Assembly (NCBI GenBank): GCA_947247005.1
Contig: OX365959.1
Coordinates: 40,213,097 to 40,277,096 of the forward strand
Source: Spisula solida
Lineage: Eukaryota > Mollusca > Bivalvia > Venerida > Mactridae
Direction of reading: 5' to 3'
DNA: 64,000 bases
Part shown: positions 12,624 to 24,600 of the stretch, piece after piece
How the letters are laid out: each line of letters opens with the position of its first letter
How positions within the stretch are numbered: the stretch's first letter is position 1
Position numbers and translations under genes: made by a program
The notes under the pieces: model-generated
Seen by the model: the letters and a program-made list of their open reading frames with translations, nothing else
The model's database searches: none
What the model was told of the DNA's origin: nothing

Positions 12624-13177
12624 GTGAGTAGCGGAAACGCAAATATCGATCAGTCGTGTGGAGTTTACGTGATTCCATATTAGTTATACTGGGAAAGAAG
12701 TTAAGATTGACTTTGAATAATTTATATGAAAGTTTCTGTTTCCATGTGCGGATGATTTATACTACAATTTGTGAACCATATTTGTCTTCAGAAAATTTGC
12801 AAGAAAAAATAGCAATTTTTTGCGTAAAATTTGATGTTTTAAACAACGAGAAAATTGTGTACCCTCATTCTGAATTAAGTTTTGTGTAATTGAACAAAAG
12901 ACACTGTGCAGAACGAACAGTCAAACGACTGAAAATCAATTTTCAACTTTAAGTGAGAGCAATTTCTAATTCTCGTAGTTTCTGGAAATAAACTGTCAGG
13001 GAATTTATTTATTTTGGGTGGAAAATCTCGGAATTTTATTTCAATTTGTGAGGAAGCTGAACGCATTCGATTCCGAGCACGAAATTCACGTGCTTCGCTC
13101 ATCATGAAAAGAATTCGATTGAAAAACTACTGAGATATATATAGTAAAAAGTTTTAATTCCGTATATTCTCAGCAAC

Positions 13178-13247
13178 ATGAGGGAACAATTTATAATTCT
13201 AGTTTATTTGTTGGATTTATTCTTAGTGTCACATGGAGTCAATTTCG
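13178..13247 (+). CDS. Signal-peptide exon of a small secreted protein
   Basis: The ATG opens a 23-codon frame followed by one extra base, ending exactly at a perfect donor (G|GTAAGT), so the downstream intron is phase 1. The peptide is a short polar start (MREQ), a hydrophobic core at residues 5-17 rich in Ile, Leu, Val and Phe with one unusual Asp at 13, and then a small/polar VSHG stretch. This is a classic secretory signal with cleavage likely after Gly20. A phase-1 intron directly after the signal peptide is common in secreted and receptor genes of animals. Stops lie just upstream in frame, so this ATG is the natural start. It sits about 730 bases downstream of a TATA/CCAAT promoter. The next phase-compatible exon I find is at 31583. 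It is too short for a homology call by eye. Confidence 0.6.
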
Positions 13248-13743
13248 GTAAGTACATTAGTTTAATTAATAATTAATTATCAGATTTTAAGTTTATAAAT
13301 ATACGTAATTATTAAATAATTTATATTTAATCTACTGAAATATTTAAGACACGCGTTTGAGCTATCAATCAAAAACTCCGTGTCAGAACTGAAATAAATT
13401 AGCATGTGTGTTTTTCAGCAATTATTCCGCTGAAGTAACTGCACCATAGTCAAATAAAACAATAAAAAACCCACAAAAATAGCTCGAAATTCGGATATTT
13501 TTTAATCACGTGACAATAATATTATTTTTTTTGTCTCAGTTTTTCTAAAAGTATTAACAATGTAACCCAGTACTGTATTCGGCAATGAATAAGCAGTTAC
13601 AACCATTCGCATTGAACATGTAATTTAGCACACATATGTATAATATGTGTCCATTATTTTCTTTTAATCATACACATTAATGATAAATGCATTCACTGTA
13701 TCGTTATTTCGGTACTTTATACAAATTTGTTTATTATACAAAA

Positions 13744-13776
13744 CAAAGATCTATATTGTATTTTTTTAGATCTTTG
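13744..13776. repeat. Hairpin with 10-bp perfect stem
   Basis: CAAAGATCTA (13744-13753) pairs with TAGATCTTTG (13767-13776) around a 13-base loop, inside the inferred intron. No function is evident. Confidence 0.6.
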
Positions 13777-14755
13777 TACAAGACCATTCTGCATAATTGT
13801 GATATAGTTCACTTTCGAAATACATGTATATACCAGAAACTATAGATAATTATCTATACATAGTCTCAGTATATACCAATATGTGCAAATATATACAAAC
13901 ATACTTCGATAAGAAGATTCTTTAAACCTTTAACTTTAAATGTCACTTCAACCTCACCGGGTGAGAATTCATAAACAACTTTTGAATATTTAATGTAAAG
14001 CTACTGTCCCAGGTATTAATAGAAGCCAAGTGGCATGTCTGTCTGCAAGACGCCCGTAAGTAGACTAAAATTACCAGATAAGTTAATATTATTTATTTGT
14101 ACAATCCAGTTTTAAGTATATTTAGCAAAACCAGTTAATTATAAGACATGCCTTTGGCCAATTTACAAATACAATACTATATTTAGCATAAGATGAATAC
14201 ATAATAAATAAACATGGAAATAATTAGCCTACATAATAAGTCATGAGAATGACAATTTCATAATTAATGTACGAATGTATCATCCTATTGTTTGACAATG
14301 TGATTCCATGTTCTGTTCTATGTTGGAATAAATAATGATAACTGACGATGACAACAAATCATCAGTGTCGAAATAAGCATGGTGTGTTCATGTATAGTCT
14401 TAAAAAGTTCGTTCACAAGATTTACAATAATTTTGTCCAACTTCTTAACTACGTACACAGATCATACTATTCCTTTTCACACTCAGGTAGCTTCTTTAAT
14501 GCCAGAAATCCCTGAGCAAGTGTGGATAGACCCTTTGTAATTTTACATGTATTAGCTAAATTCTTCGCATATAACACTCTTTATTCATAATAACTATTAT
14601 ACATATTCTGATGCTAATGTATTTTCTAGGTAAAAATAATATCATAGGGCATGAAACGTGTTACACAGTTGTTGTTAATGTTGTTATTAAAATAGTAAAT
14701 GGTTTTTAGTAGTATTAGTTTATACATACTTCCAAACTTAAGGCCATAACCTCGT

Positions 14756-14808
14756 GGCGATGGATAACATCAGGAATGAGGTGTCAAGAGTGATTAATAT
14801 AAGTTGAA
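14756..14808. repeat. Short dispersed repeat (three copies)
   Basis: GATGGATAACATC...GAGGTGTCAAGAGTGATTAA is related to 35683-35725 (GATGGCGACCACC...GATGTGTCAAGAGTG) and to 43642-43690 (GATAGATACCATC...GAGGTGTCCAGAGTAATAAA). It is probably a fragment of an old interspersed element. Confidence 0.45.
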
Positions 14809-14960
14809 ATAACTTGTTTCACAATCGATCTAAAATAAAGTAGTATAAACTAAACTCTAGGACATGTCACATGATAATTATAGTGTCAAAATTGTGTGCC
14901 AATATGTGGGCCAAAAATTGGAAATAAAATAGTATTCAATTTTATTCACAGGGAAATAAA

Positions 14961-15152
14961 GGGGTGCCACTAGCTTCTGAATCTGAAGGGTCATTTCGAT
15001 AATTCTGACTACATTTTACCATTTTATAGGCAAAATACACATGGTGTTAAGAGAAAATGACCCTTCAAATCAAATTATTGTGGGTCAAAATGTGCCTTTT
15101 TTTTAAATTTCAAGGACCAAAACCCCTACCCCCGAGTCAAATGGAACACCTG
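14961..15152 (-). mobile_element. Hairpin MITE family, minus copy
   Basis: Read in reverse it aligns along its length with 28794-29018: GTTCCATTTG at the outer end, AAATTTAAAAAAAAGGCAC, TTTTGCCTATAAAATG, then TTCAGATTCAGAAGCTAG. The central hairpin is decayed here. Confidence 0.6.
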
Positions 15153-15434
15153 AAATAGAAAGAACTAAGAGATGTGTTACCCCTCCTACTATTACTTCAT
15201 TACTTGGAGTGTGATGTGATTTTCTATCATAATCTTCTGTAACTGTTTCTTACAATGAATGAATGTATGTGGGAGAGAGGATCATGTCTTATCTAGATAA
15301 CTTGCCTACGCGAACACTCACCCCTTGTGTTGAATGTTAATATATTAATATAATATTAATATAACTTCAGAAAAAATATGACAAAAATATGAGCTCACTT
15401 CATATTACGTATTCAAAAATCACCACACTGGTAC

Positions 15435-15617
15435 CACAGCGTATAAAACTAACCGATTGTATGACTTATTGAAATACTACACAATTCAACTTGTATGACT
15501 TATTGCGAGCAAACGCATCTGTGATTTCCGGTCCCTGTATGACTTATTGTGAGACTATACAATTCAACGTGAATGACTTATTGCAATAACCGGAAGTAGA
15601 CTCATTTATACACTGTG
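15435..15617. mobile_element. Transib/RAG-like MITE, copy 1
   Basis: The ends are CACAGCGTATAAA and the inverse of CACAGTGTATAAA, and GGTAC is duplicated on both sides (15430-15434, 15618-15622). A 5-bp target duplication with CACAGTG-type termini is characteristic of Transib and RAG-like transposons. Inside, TGTATGACTTATTG recurs four times as an internal duplication. It is 183 bp and non-coding. Superfamily assignment is inferred from the ends and duplication length only. Confidence 0.6.
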
Positions 15618-15619
15618 GG

Positions 15620-17320
15620 TACAGTAGTACATGGTAGAAATTCTGAGATTTATATTTTTTGTTTAATCATTTAAACAGGAACTTGAATAGTTTTAAGAAA
15701 AATCCAAACGCGTAATACTAGACCTCTATTTTCTATGAGCTATTCACACAGCACATTGTCGTTACAAAAAGGCTTATTGCCCTTTTATGCCCTGTCATAT
15801 TTGAATTTTTATGAACGAAATGACTTTGAGAATTTTTATATGTGGTTATCACATGCGTCATTGTATTTTCGTTATGTGAGAAAGACATGTAATATTCTCG
15901 TTTCATCAGCGTTTTTTATCAGCCAATACACAATTTGGAAAAAAAGTCTCGACTTGCGACCGTCCCTGACTTTGCAAAGAGTAACCAGATGGGTTAATCT
16001 GATAAAAATCTTTTTATTCAAAGGTCGTTTCAAATATTAGCATTACGTAGACAACACGCAATGGTATAATTTATTGTAAGGTTTTACCAATTAAAAGTCT
16101 GCACACTTATTACATGATAAACAAAGGCAGATTTTGTGTAATTTTGTGTAATTATTTAAATCAAATGCAAGTGACACGTTGATTAAAAACTTAGAAAGGT
16201 TTGAGTACTTGAGTAATTATGTATGCTATCTTGGTTTATATGTATATACGTTCATTTACCACTTTATTTCATTTCAAAGGGCATCTTACAATTCAGGATT
16301 TAAGAGGCATTTCGACTTAGTTTTATTCATTGTGAATGAACCTGACTCAGCGAGCTTTCTTCTATTTTGTTTTTTGAAAAGAAGCTCCACTTTAATAAAA
16401 TCCAGATACTTCAAAAATCTCGCCTGTTGTTATGATACTTATAAAACAAGGGTCCTCTGCCAGACCCCGGGTACCTTAGGGGTTTTAGATAGTTGTCGGG
16501 CAATTTGTTTGTATTTTTTTTCTTATTTGATCACCGATCGACATGGGGAAATAAATCACCCGGACTATCAACGATCTCATCAGCAAACAATCGCTTGCAA
16601 GTGGACTGGTTTTCATGATTTGTTATGATTTTCGGACCGGATAATTTATTACACCAGTCTAACTAATTTCATTTTTGTATTAGCCTTTTACCATACTTGT
16701 CTAAGTCACAAATAATTTATAACCACTTAGAAAAAACTAAATACGCCAGAGGATAGAGGATATTATATATAAAATAAAATAAGGTTGGGTCGAGTTCTTT
16801 ACTCGTTGTTTTTTAATAAAAATTCGGTAAGGGAGAAAATGAATATATTACATTTTTTGAGGCACAAACGTCGCCCAGAAGTTGTCGAGTGAATGCTCGT
16901 AAATTGTCGTACATTTCAACCAGTCTTTTGTTTGTTTGAACCTCAAGCAGTAGGGAAGAAATTGTCTCAGATCAAATATTTGATAAATAATTGTAAATTT
17001 CATAGTTTAATAACACTTGTCCCTATCCATTGTATCCTATGACTAACCTAGTGAAGTACTGTTTGTGTGTAATAAGGGTCTGTATTGTAATCTAGGGTTT
17101 CATAAGGGGCTGACCCAGGATCTGATCGACAAGTTTGTTCTGATTATATCATTTCTAGCTAAACTACCTATTGTTGCATATAGCAATTTGACCACCCGGA
17201 AGGTCCAGGCAGACGTTTGAGGGACTAAATGTGACTTCTGGAAATTCAGAGAGTGATCATAAGGGTCAAGCACCGATTCCTGCAAAGTGTTAAAACCACG
17301 AATTATCGATATCACGAAAT
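15620..17320. other. Unique intronic sequence
   Basis: The longest open frame of the window (16179-16628, about 150 codons, TTG-initiated) lies here, but it has no splice or domain support. At 17325-17430 a TCCACGAAATTT dispersed repeat begins. Confidence 0.3.
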
Positions 17321-17692
17321 TGTCATTTTACCAAAAATCCACGAAATTTTGTACACGCATAATTTTTCATTATACATGTATAGTAAAATCCACGAAATTT
17401 CGTACCCACGAAAACTAATGATTTTACGATATTTCGATACGCCTTGGCTTTAATTCCATGAGCAGGTGTTTCTGTCTGATTTATAGACTGTCGTTTTGTT
17501 ATACATGTAATTATTAAAATTAATGATCCAGATCTAAGAGTAGATCAGTCAATATAAATTATCCTTCGTAGTGTTATATATTCGTCATGGTGTCATATAT
17601 TCGACACGATGTCATAGTTACAGTGTTACAGTGATGATTGTTGTCTATTTCTTGGTTATTTATGGTATATATGACAAAACATTACTAGATAA

Positions 17693-18240
17693 CTCTTACC
17701 GCTCCGTGAACACATTATATTATACCATTATTATACAATATTCGACATTTAGTTTGAGTAAAACCTCTCCAGAGCGACCCTCCCTTGAACAACACTAGAA
17801 ATCTCTTACCGCTCCGTGAACATATATATTATACCATTATTATACAATATTCGACATTCATTTTGAGTAAAACCTCTCTAGAGCGACCCTCCCTTGAACA
17901 ACACTAGAAATCTCTTACCGCTCCGTGAACATATATATTATACCATTATTATACCATATTCGACATTCATTTTGAGTAAAACCGCTCTAGAGCGACCCTC
18001 CCTTGAACAACACTAGAAATCTCTTACCGCTCCGTGAACATATAAATTATACCATTATTATACCATATTCGGCATTCATTTTGAGTAAAACCGCTCTAGA
18101 GCGACCCTCCCTTGAACAACCCTAGATATCTCTTACCGCTCCGTGAACATATATATTATACCATTATTACACAATGTTCGAGACATTAAATTTTAGTTTG
18201 AGTACAACCTCTCTAGAACGACCCTCTCCTGAGCAACAAT
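17693..18240. repeat. 109-bp tandem array, 5 copies
   Basis: Units start with CTCTTACCGCTCCGTGAAC at 17693, 17803, 17912, 18021 and 18130. Each unit contains AAAACCTCTCTAGAGCGACC, which resembles the terminal inverted repeat of pogo-like DNA transposons. An inverted copy of that end lies at 18601-18622. Confidence 0.9.
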
Positions 18241-18622
18241 CCCTGGTTTTCAGCACTATAGATGTGTTCAAATATGTACTAGTGACTATTTACTATTAAT
18301 GCAACCTCTCAATTGCAACAACCTCTGTTTAGCATTATAAAAAAAGATAATATTAAGTCAGACAGGGAATGCAGCACTCTACCATCCGAACACAGAACAC
18401 ACTTAAAACAGACAAGGCACAATGCTGGCCAACTGAACCGAACTAACAGGGCGCCGAAAACATAAAACACATACAAGGCACTATGCCCAACTAAACAAAT
18501 AAAGATCCAGAAGTTGTCCAGAAGTAACCCATTGTTATCAATTTTACCTCTCCATAGCAACAGCCCCTGTACAACAAACAAGCTTTGTGTTCCGCGAGGA
18601 TGTCGCTCTAGAGAGGTTACAC
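18204..18622. mobile_element. DNA-transposon derivative with inverted ends
   Basis: ACAACCTCTCTAGAACGACC at 18204-18223 is inverted at 18601-18622 (TGTCGCTCTAGAGAGGTTAC). The left end is also the end of the last 109-bp unit. A SINE tail in minus orientation sits inside at about 18350-18500. The boundaries are approximate and I see no clear target duplication. Confidence 0.5.
18345..18500 (-). mobile_element. SINE tail copy, minus strand
   Basis: The plus strand reads AGTCAGACAGGGAATGCAGC and then two related GGCAC(A/T)ATGC stretches. It is inserted inside the inverted-end element 18204-18622. Confidence 0.55.
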
Positions 18623-18624
18623 TA

Positions 18625-20216
18625 TAATTATGATACAAAGATAGCATTTAAAAATCTACCATGTACAATAGTTAACTATAATGTTAGTCCTATTGTTTAT
18701 AATAAAACCACATCTTGTTCAAATATCTGGTTGTTCAGCACATTTTTTGTAGTGAAGTTTATTTTCAATTTTACCAAACGACTCCAATAATTTAATTAGC
18801 ATTGCCGTATTGTCTCGTGTAACATGATTTAATGCCCCACATATTAAAATCATCACAGCGCACTGACAATTTAACAAATTTTTCAGAATACTTAATTTCC
18901 ACACATAATTTACTGACATTTTTCCTCACTCGATCGTACAAAGGGGAACGGAACAAAATTAACGCTGACTGTTTTATACGGCAACTTTCGTCTTAAGACT
19001 TGAACGTACAATGATTCAAATCCTTAGATTTTAATTTTCGTGGGTTTTTAATGTTCGTTGGTCAGTTGTTTTCCGTTTTCTTGGATTTCCGTTTCCAGGG
19101 TTGTGGTGAATTACAAACATTTCTTTGTTGTCGCTAATTAGAATATATAAAACATAATTTGAAGATTCTACAGTTTACATTAGTTTAACCCTCCGTAGAG
19201 AAAATATACAAATCATATATGAAACCGTCAAACGAACAATGGCAATACTTAACTAACAAGTTTTAATCAAGAACGTTTTATGTTTTTTTGGGGATATAAT
19301 ATGTCTTTTGGCATTGAGCGTAAACTTACATTTTATAGTTTATATGCAAATGCTATCTCGAAGATATGCCTTTAAACCGCATATTTTAAAATTAATTATA
19401 AATTAATAATTAGCGTAATACAACTGTCGCACAGTGAAGTTTGCATAATTTCGTCACAAAATTTCAAGTAAAGCCACCTCATTAAAACACGTGTTACAAC
19501 ATGTAATAGTTCACGCTAAGAAACACATTTCTAAAGCCTGCACTTTAATTATAGCTTAAACCAAACCAAATGTTCACTTTTGTAAGTTCTGCATGTCTAT
19601 AGGCAAACAACAACTAAACAAATGCATGACAGAGGCTGGGGAATCAACCAGTCTCGGACAATGCCGAAACCGTAATTTTAATCGCCATGCTTATAAATAA
19701 AATTCGCTATAATAGAATCATTTGAAAACGTTGAATACCATACAATGAAACGTGTGTACGAATTGACGAAAAAATTATACCCGTGTTTATTTTTTGGGTA
19801 GACTGACATTTTCTACGTTCATTTATAATTGCATCTCACATTTCTGTCAAGTAATTTGATAACAAATTAGTTACAACTGCCGTCAGAAGCTGCCTCTAAT
19901 TTCATACCAAAACATCACTGAATGGTATCAAAGCCAAACACATTTCAGTAGTCATATTTATCTATTCTAAGTGGCTGGAAAAACTAATTAAATTATGTTA
20001 GCAAGTGTTGTAAGTAGATCTATCATAGATCAACTTTATTATGCTGCTAATAGCTTGTATGATTTTTAGTATATCGGGGAGTCGTTTAGTCGAGTCAATA
20101 TTTATCATTTCTTTAACTGAATTGATCCAGCTCAATTGTTGACTGAAGAAATTTGAATTTATTATATTTGACATTTGAGTCTGTTAACAATATGTTATCG
20201 TACACTCGTGCTTAAT
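18625..20216. other. Unique intronic AT-rich sequence
   Basis: I see no repeat or gene signal. Confidence 0.35.
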
Positions 20217-20545
20217 TTACTCTTCCACGTTATATACGCAGTGAGTTTACGCTTCCACGTTATATATATACGCAGTGAGTTTACGCTTCCACGTTATATA
20301 TATACGCAGCTAGTTTACTCTGTCACGTTATATACGCAGTTAGTTTACTCTTTCACGTTATATACGCAACTAGTTTACTCTCTCCCGTTTTATACGCAGC
20401 GAGTTGACTCTTCCACGTTATATACGCAACTAGTTTGCTCTCCAACATCATGTACGCACTTAGTTTACTCTTTCACGTTATATACTAGTACGTAGCTAGT
20501 TTACTCTTCCACGCTATTATACGCAGCGAGTTTACTCCTTCCCAT
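20217..20545. repeat. 30-bp minisatellite, about 10.5 copies
   Basis: The unit is close to TTTACTCTTCCACG followed by TTATATACGCAGTGAG. Three units are expanded by four or more bases within a TA-rich run. The array keeps a spurious plus-strand frame of about 100 codons open. Confidence 0.9.
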
Positions 20546-21485
20546 GAGGAATATTTGACGGTTGATATATTCCTGGCAGCATAAAGCATTCAGGCAGATT
20601 CCGATGGAAATCTGAGATTTACACGAGCACAATCTATCTTACGATTACGCCTACTTATAGACAAATTACATTGACGTGGTTTTGTCAACGTATGTATTAA
20701 TATTGTACAGTTTCCGGCTTTATATGGTGTCGGTAGGCATTAATGCCAAGGTTCATCCTTTACAATATACATTGTTGTAGACGGACAATAGATTTCCGCT
20801 GGCTTGAGGCTTGGCTCAACCACAGTCGCTGTCTGGTAATACTGAGAGATTTTACCGATGGATTTCGATTTATATAAATATGCTTTTATTTATCCTCGTC
20901 ACCGGAAATCCATATGGGCGAGGCCCCCAGAAGAGGTTATTCACTTTAGTTTTTGGGGATAGTGTATGATACAGAAGATGCCCAAGTTCCAGAAGCAGCC
21001 CTGGTTTTTTATGTACCTGATGTAAAACATCATACACGGGACCTCGGTTATAAAATCAAGTCCGAAATAATGTTAGTAATTTTAGTAATGTCGAGTGGGA
21101 AACACTGAAAAGCATTTCTGTTTTAATCCGATGGACCACTCTTTTGTATCCTGTATGCTCTGGTGTTGTGTCATGTGATCAGTTTGTTGTGTGTGTAGGC
21201 GTCATTTTGTCAGAGTGGATTTCCTCGTAATAATATTAATCCTTTCTTGAAGACATGAAACAATGATGGTGACACAGTGCGCGCGTGTGTGTGGTCTCTG
21301 CTTCATGATATTATTTGTGAAAAAATACAAAAAAATCGTCGTAGCAGGCATTATTTCAACTTATTAAATTAAGCTGATTTGTAGTTTAGTCATTGTTTGA
21401 CGTGCTTGGAAACAATGACGAAATTAATATTCTTACTACGTATTACATCTGGTTCAGCGGTCATTTGATTTTTCAAAGCGAATCC

Positions 21486-21671
21486 CACAGCGTATAAACC
21501 AAATCACTGTATGACTTATTGGGATACTATACAATTTAACTTGTATGACCTATTGCGAGTAAAATTATCTGTGATTTCTGATCACTGTATGACTTGTTGG
21601 GAGACTATACAATTCAACGTGTATGACTTATTGCGATAACCGGAAGTTGACTGGTTTATAAATACACTGTG
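21486..21671. mobile_element. Transib/RAG-like MITE, copy 2
   Basis: It has the same length and interior as the copy at 15435. The left end is CACAGCGTATAAACC; the right end is the inverse of CACAGTGTATTTATAAACC. The flanks AATCC (21481-21485) and AATTC (21672-21676) match at four of five positions, supporting the same 5-bp duplication boundary. Both copies keep CACAGCG at the left and CACAGTG at the right. Confidence 0.6.
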
Positions 21672-21679
21672 AATTCTAC

Positions 21680-24600
21680 CACAAGCCATTGTGTGTTGTT
21701 TCAGAAAACAGAGTTTAGCGATTGTCAAGAGCAAAAATAATATGCTGCATGCGTAACTACTTTCAGTTTACAAAAGGGGTCAGTTTAGTAGGGTTGCATT
21801 TGTATAGCATGAAATCCCCTAATAGACTAATGTAGCCATCACCTATCTGTATTCTTTCCTGTCCTATAAGCTTAATGATTTAACAACAGTAAGTAACTTA
21901 GACGGTTGCATGCACATTGATACACATATCTCACTCTATCCTGACACAATATTAAATCAATGCCACTTTTACCCGTGTATATCAGCACGTGTTAATGGGC
22001 CACAGTACATGTTCCCGACACAAACCATTCCCCTGTGGCACCACACTACTTCACCACTATATCCTAGATGGGAATATTAAACGAATCAAATTATTGATAC
22101 CGTGAAGAATATATCCCCACGTGAATTGTGTGTTTTCCCTGATTTAGACGCACGGATCTCTCGTGCGTTATATATTTCTGGAATAAGTCGTTATTTATCT
22201 GCGAATCTGTCAGAGGTTGGTTTAACGAGCCCTGGATTTTTCAAAATACAACATTAATGCGATGGTATAAATGAAAGTCTTACGAAAACTTCGTGATATG
22301 CTGAAACAAATGTTCCATGTAAGCCCTGAGATAACAAAATACCAGAATATTTTAAGCTGTCTTTATGGAATTGTTTATTGTGATATTGAACAGAACAGTG
22401 TGATTTGTTACATGTATGCATTTTCTCATGTTTTCGTGTTTTTATCGCCTTCTTCAGGGATTCCACTTTGTTCTTAATCGCATGCTATGTTCATTTTGAT
22501 AATATTGTATGGCACCATAATTGAGCCTAATTATGCATAATTCATACTCAGAAAGCTGGAACATTAAGCCGGAGTTCCAAGGGTTAAAATGTGACTTTTA
22601 GAAATGTTAGGGGTCAAACTATTAAAGGGTAGCATTAAACCCCAAATCATAAAATTGTAATAACGTAAATTAAAATGTTCTATTGCCTATTGCTTCCGAT
22701 GCTTACAGTAACTAATTCCAAGTCATAAAACACTTGTTGACATTTCACGAATTCAAACTCAAATGAAAATCATTTACTTTGCATTCTTAAAATAAAATTT
22801 ATGATAATCGAATTTCACGCATCGTGCATCGATACACGAGAGTGATATATTCGTCGATTAACCGTTTGCATGAATTCATTTACTTTAGGAAAACGCATGA
22901 CCATCACATATCTTTAAATTCAATTATGGTTATAACTATAGTTTACAAAGTTTACCCCCGTCTTAAGCAGAGAGTCATTGAAACAACGAAAGTTGCCGTT
23001 TAAAACAGGTGCTAATTAATACAAAGCAATATATCATGTGTCAATTTTGAGTTTGGTATGATCAGAAGTGACATATAAGTTATTACTTGGTAGCAGCTTT
23101 ATTTGACAGTTACCAGGCCCCGCCATTTGACATATATTTCCGCTTAAAACATCTCTTTTCGCTTATAACATTTCTTTCCGACGAAAAAAATTACGTGCTT
23201 TTATTCTTTGTGTTGCTTAATGCTAATGATAGGTCTGAATGTTCTCCGCCCATTTAGTCTTCTAATTTCCTATCACTGTCAAATTCAGACGCTCTAACAT
23301 TTTCCCAACACTAAGCATTATTGGAAAAGAAGGCAATAAAAATCAATAAAACGTTTTCCCTGACTTTTTGCACGGTGTTATTGTAAGAAATTAAATGATG
23401 TGAGAATCAATACTAATACTTGTCCATCTTACCAAACAGCTAAGATGCTTTTATCTACGAGTATTATATTCCTTGGCGTTTCACTAATTAAAAAAATTTG
23501 GATGTAGGGGAAGTTTTTAATCAATTAGTGATAAGCATTATCATTGACGCTCCCAGAAAACAGGGACATAATTATGTTCAAGAAAAGTAAACGATTGCGA
23601 ATTGCCTGAGCATAACTGATTAGCAAATATTATTTGTCAAAATGATTAAAGTCTTCACAAATGCAAACATATAGTGTTTTTCCGTCGATTGGGAAACATA
23701 TCCTGGACTATCGGTATTTGCTTTTATACCACGGATCGGTAATTAATGTGCACATCAAAATGCAACTTCGACATATCCGAATTCGAACCCACGCACCAAA
23801 ACATTGAAATTCATTTCCAGTTTCAAGTTATGGTATATGCATAAATATGTGGAAAGATCCGTTTCAACTTGAAATTCAAGTTGTATGCATACATTTGTTG
23901 AATTTGTGTAAACACGATTTATTTACTCATTGTTATTACAGCGCACTGTTTCGCACCAATAAAACACTTTACGTCGAGTCTGTACTTATCATGCTGTGGT
24001 TTAATAACGTATGTCTTGTTGTGTTAAACAGGGAGATTTATCCTATAATCGCCGGGATGCAGATTCATGCAACCCCCTACTACTTCAGGATTTGTGAAAA
24101 TAATGGGCAATAACTGTTCACCAAGAAACGCCAAGAACATTCACATCGCCTCAAGTTCCAAATATTCAGCTGTTTTATTTCTCCGTTCACTGTTTCCGTC
24201 GAAACATAAACTAGGAAAATCTGATCTGCTTACGAAATGCAAAGTATAATTATGTTTTTTGTGCATTCTAGTTGCATGTGTTAACATCAAAGTAAACAAC
24301 GTTTGACGTATTGTTTATATGAATTTCGTACAAAACGTCTCATCAAGTTATTGTCACGTCATTTACGAGTCTGAAATCTTTGCAACAAAAAAAACAATCT
24401 TGTTCTCAACATCAGTTGTGTAATCTCAATGATGGTATCGCTGACGTGAATGATACGTCAAAGCACAGCAATTCTGTAATGGAATAAATGTTTTATGTAA
24501 TTAATAAAATGACAAATGTATTGACTTGCTATTTTGTGTTTTCTTAACTAAGACTTATGCTAGCATTTTGACAAATCCTTTACTAAATCCTAATTGACGA

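Noticed and set aside
12656..12889. 77-codon plus frame upstream of the signal-peptide exon
   Set aside because: It begins at GTG, not ATG, and falls within the inferred 5' UTR intron; it is not a start for the gene.
14013..14055. 43-base micro-exon between tgtcccag and GTAAGT
   Set aside because: Including it would put the 31583 exon into a frame that stops after about 16 codons; it is probably chance.
16179..16628. The longest frame in the window, about 150 codons
   Set aside because: It starts at TTG, its composition is not protein-like, and it has no splice or polyadenylation context.
20175..20495. 106-codon plus frame with a repetitive peptide
   Set aside because: It is produced by the second 30-bp minisatellite; there are no gene signals.
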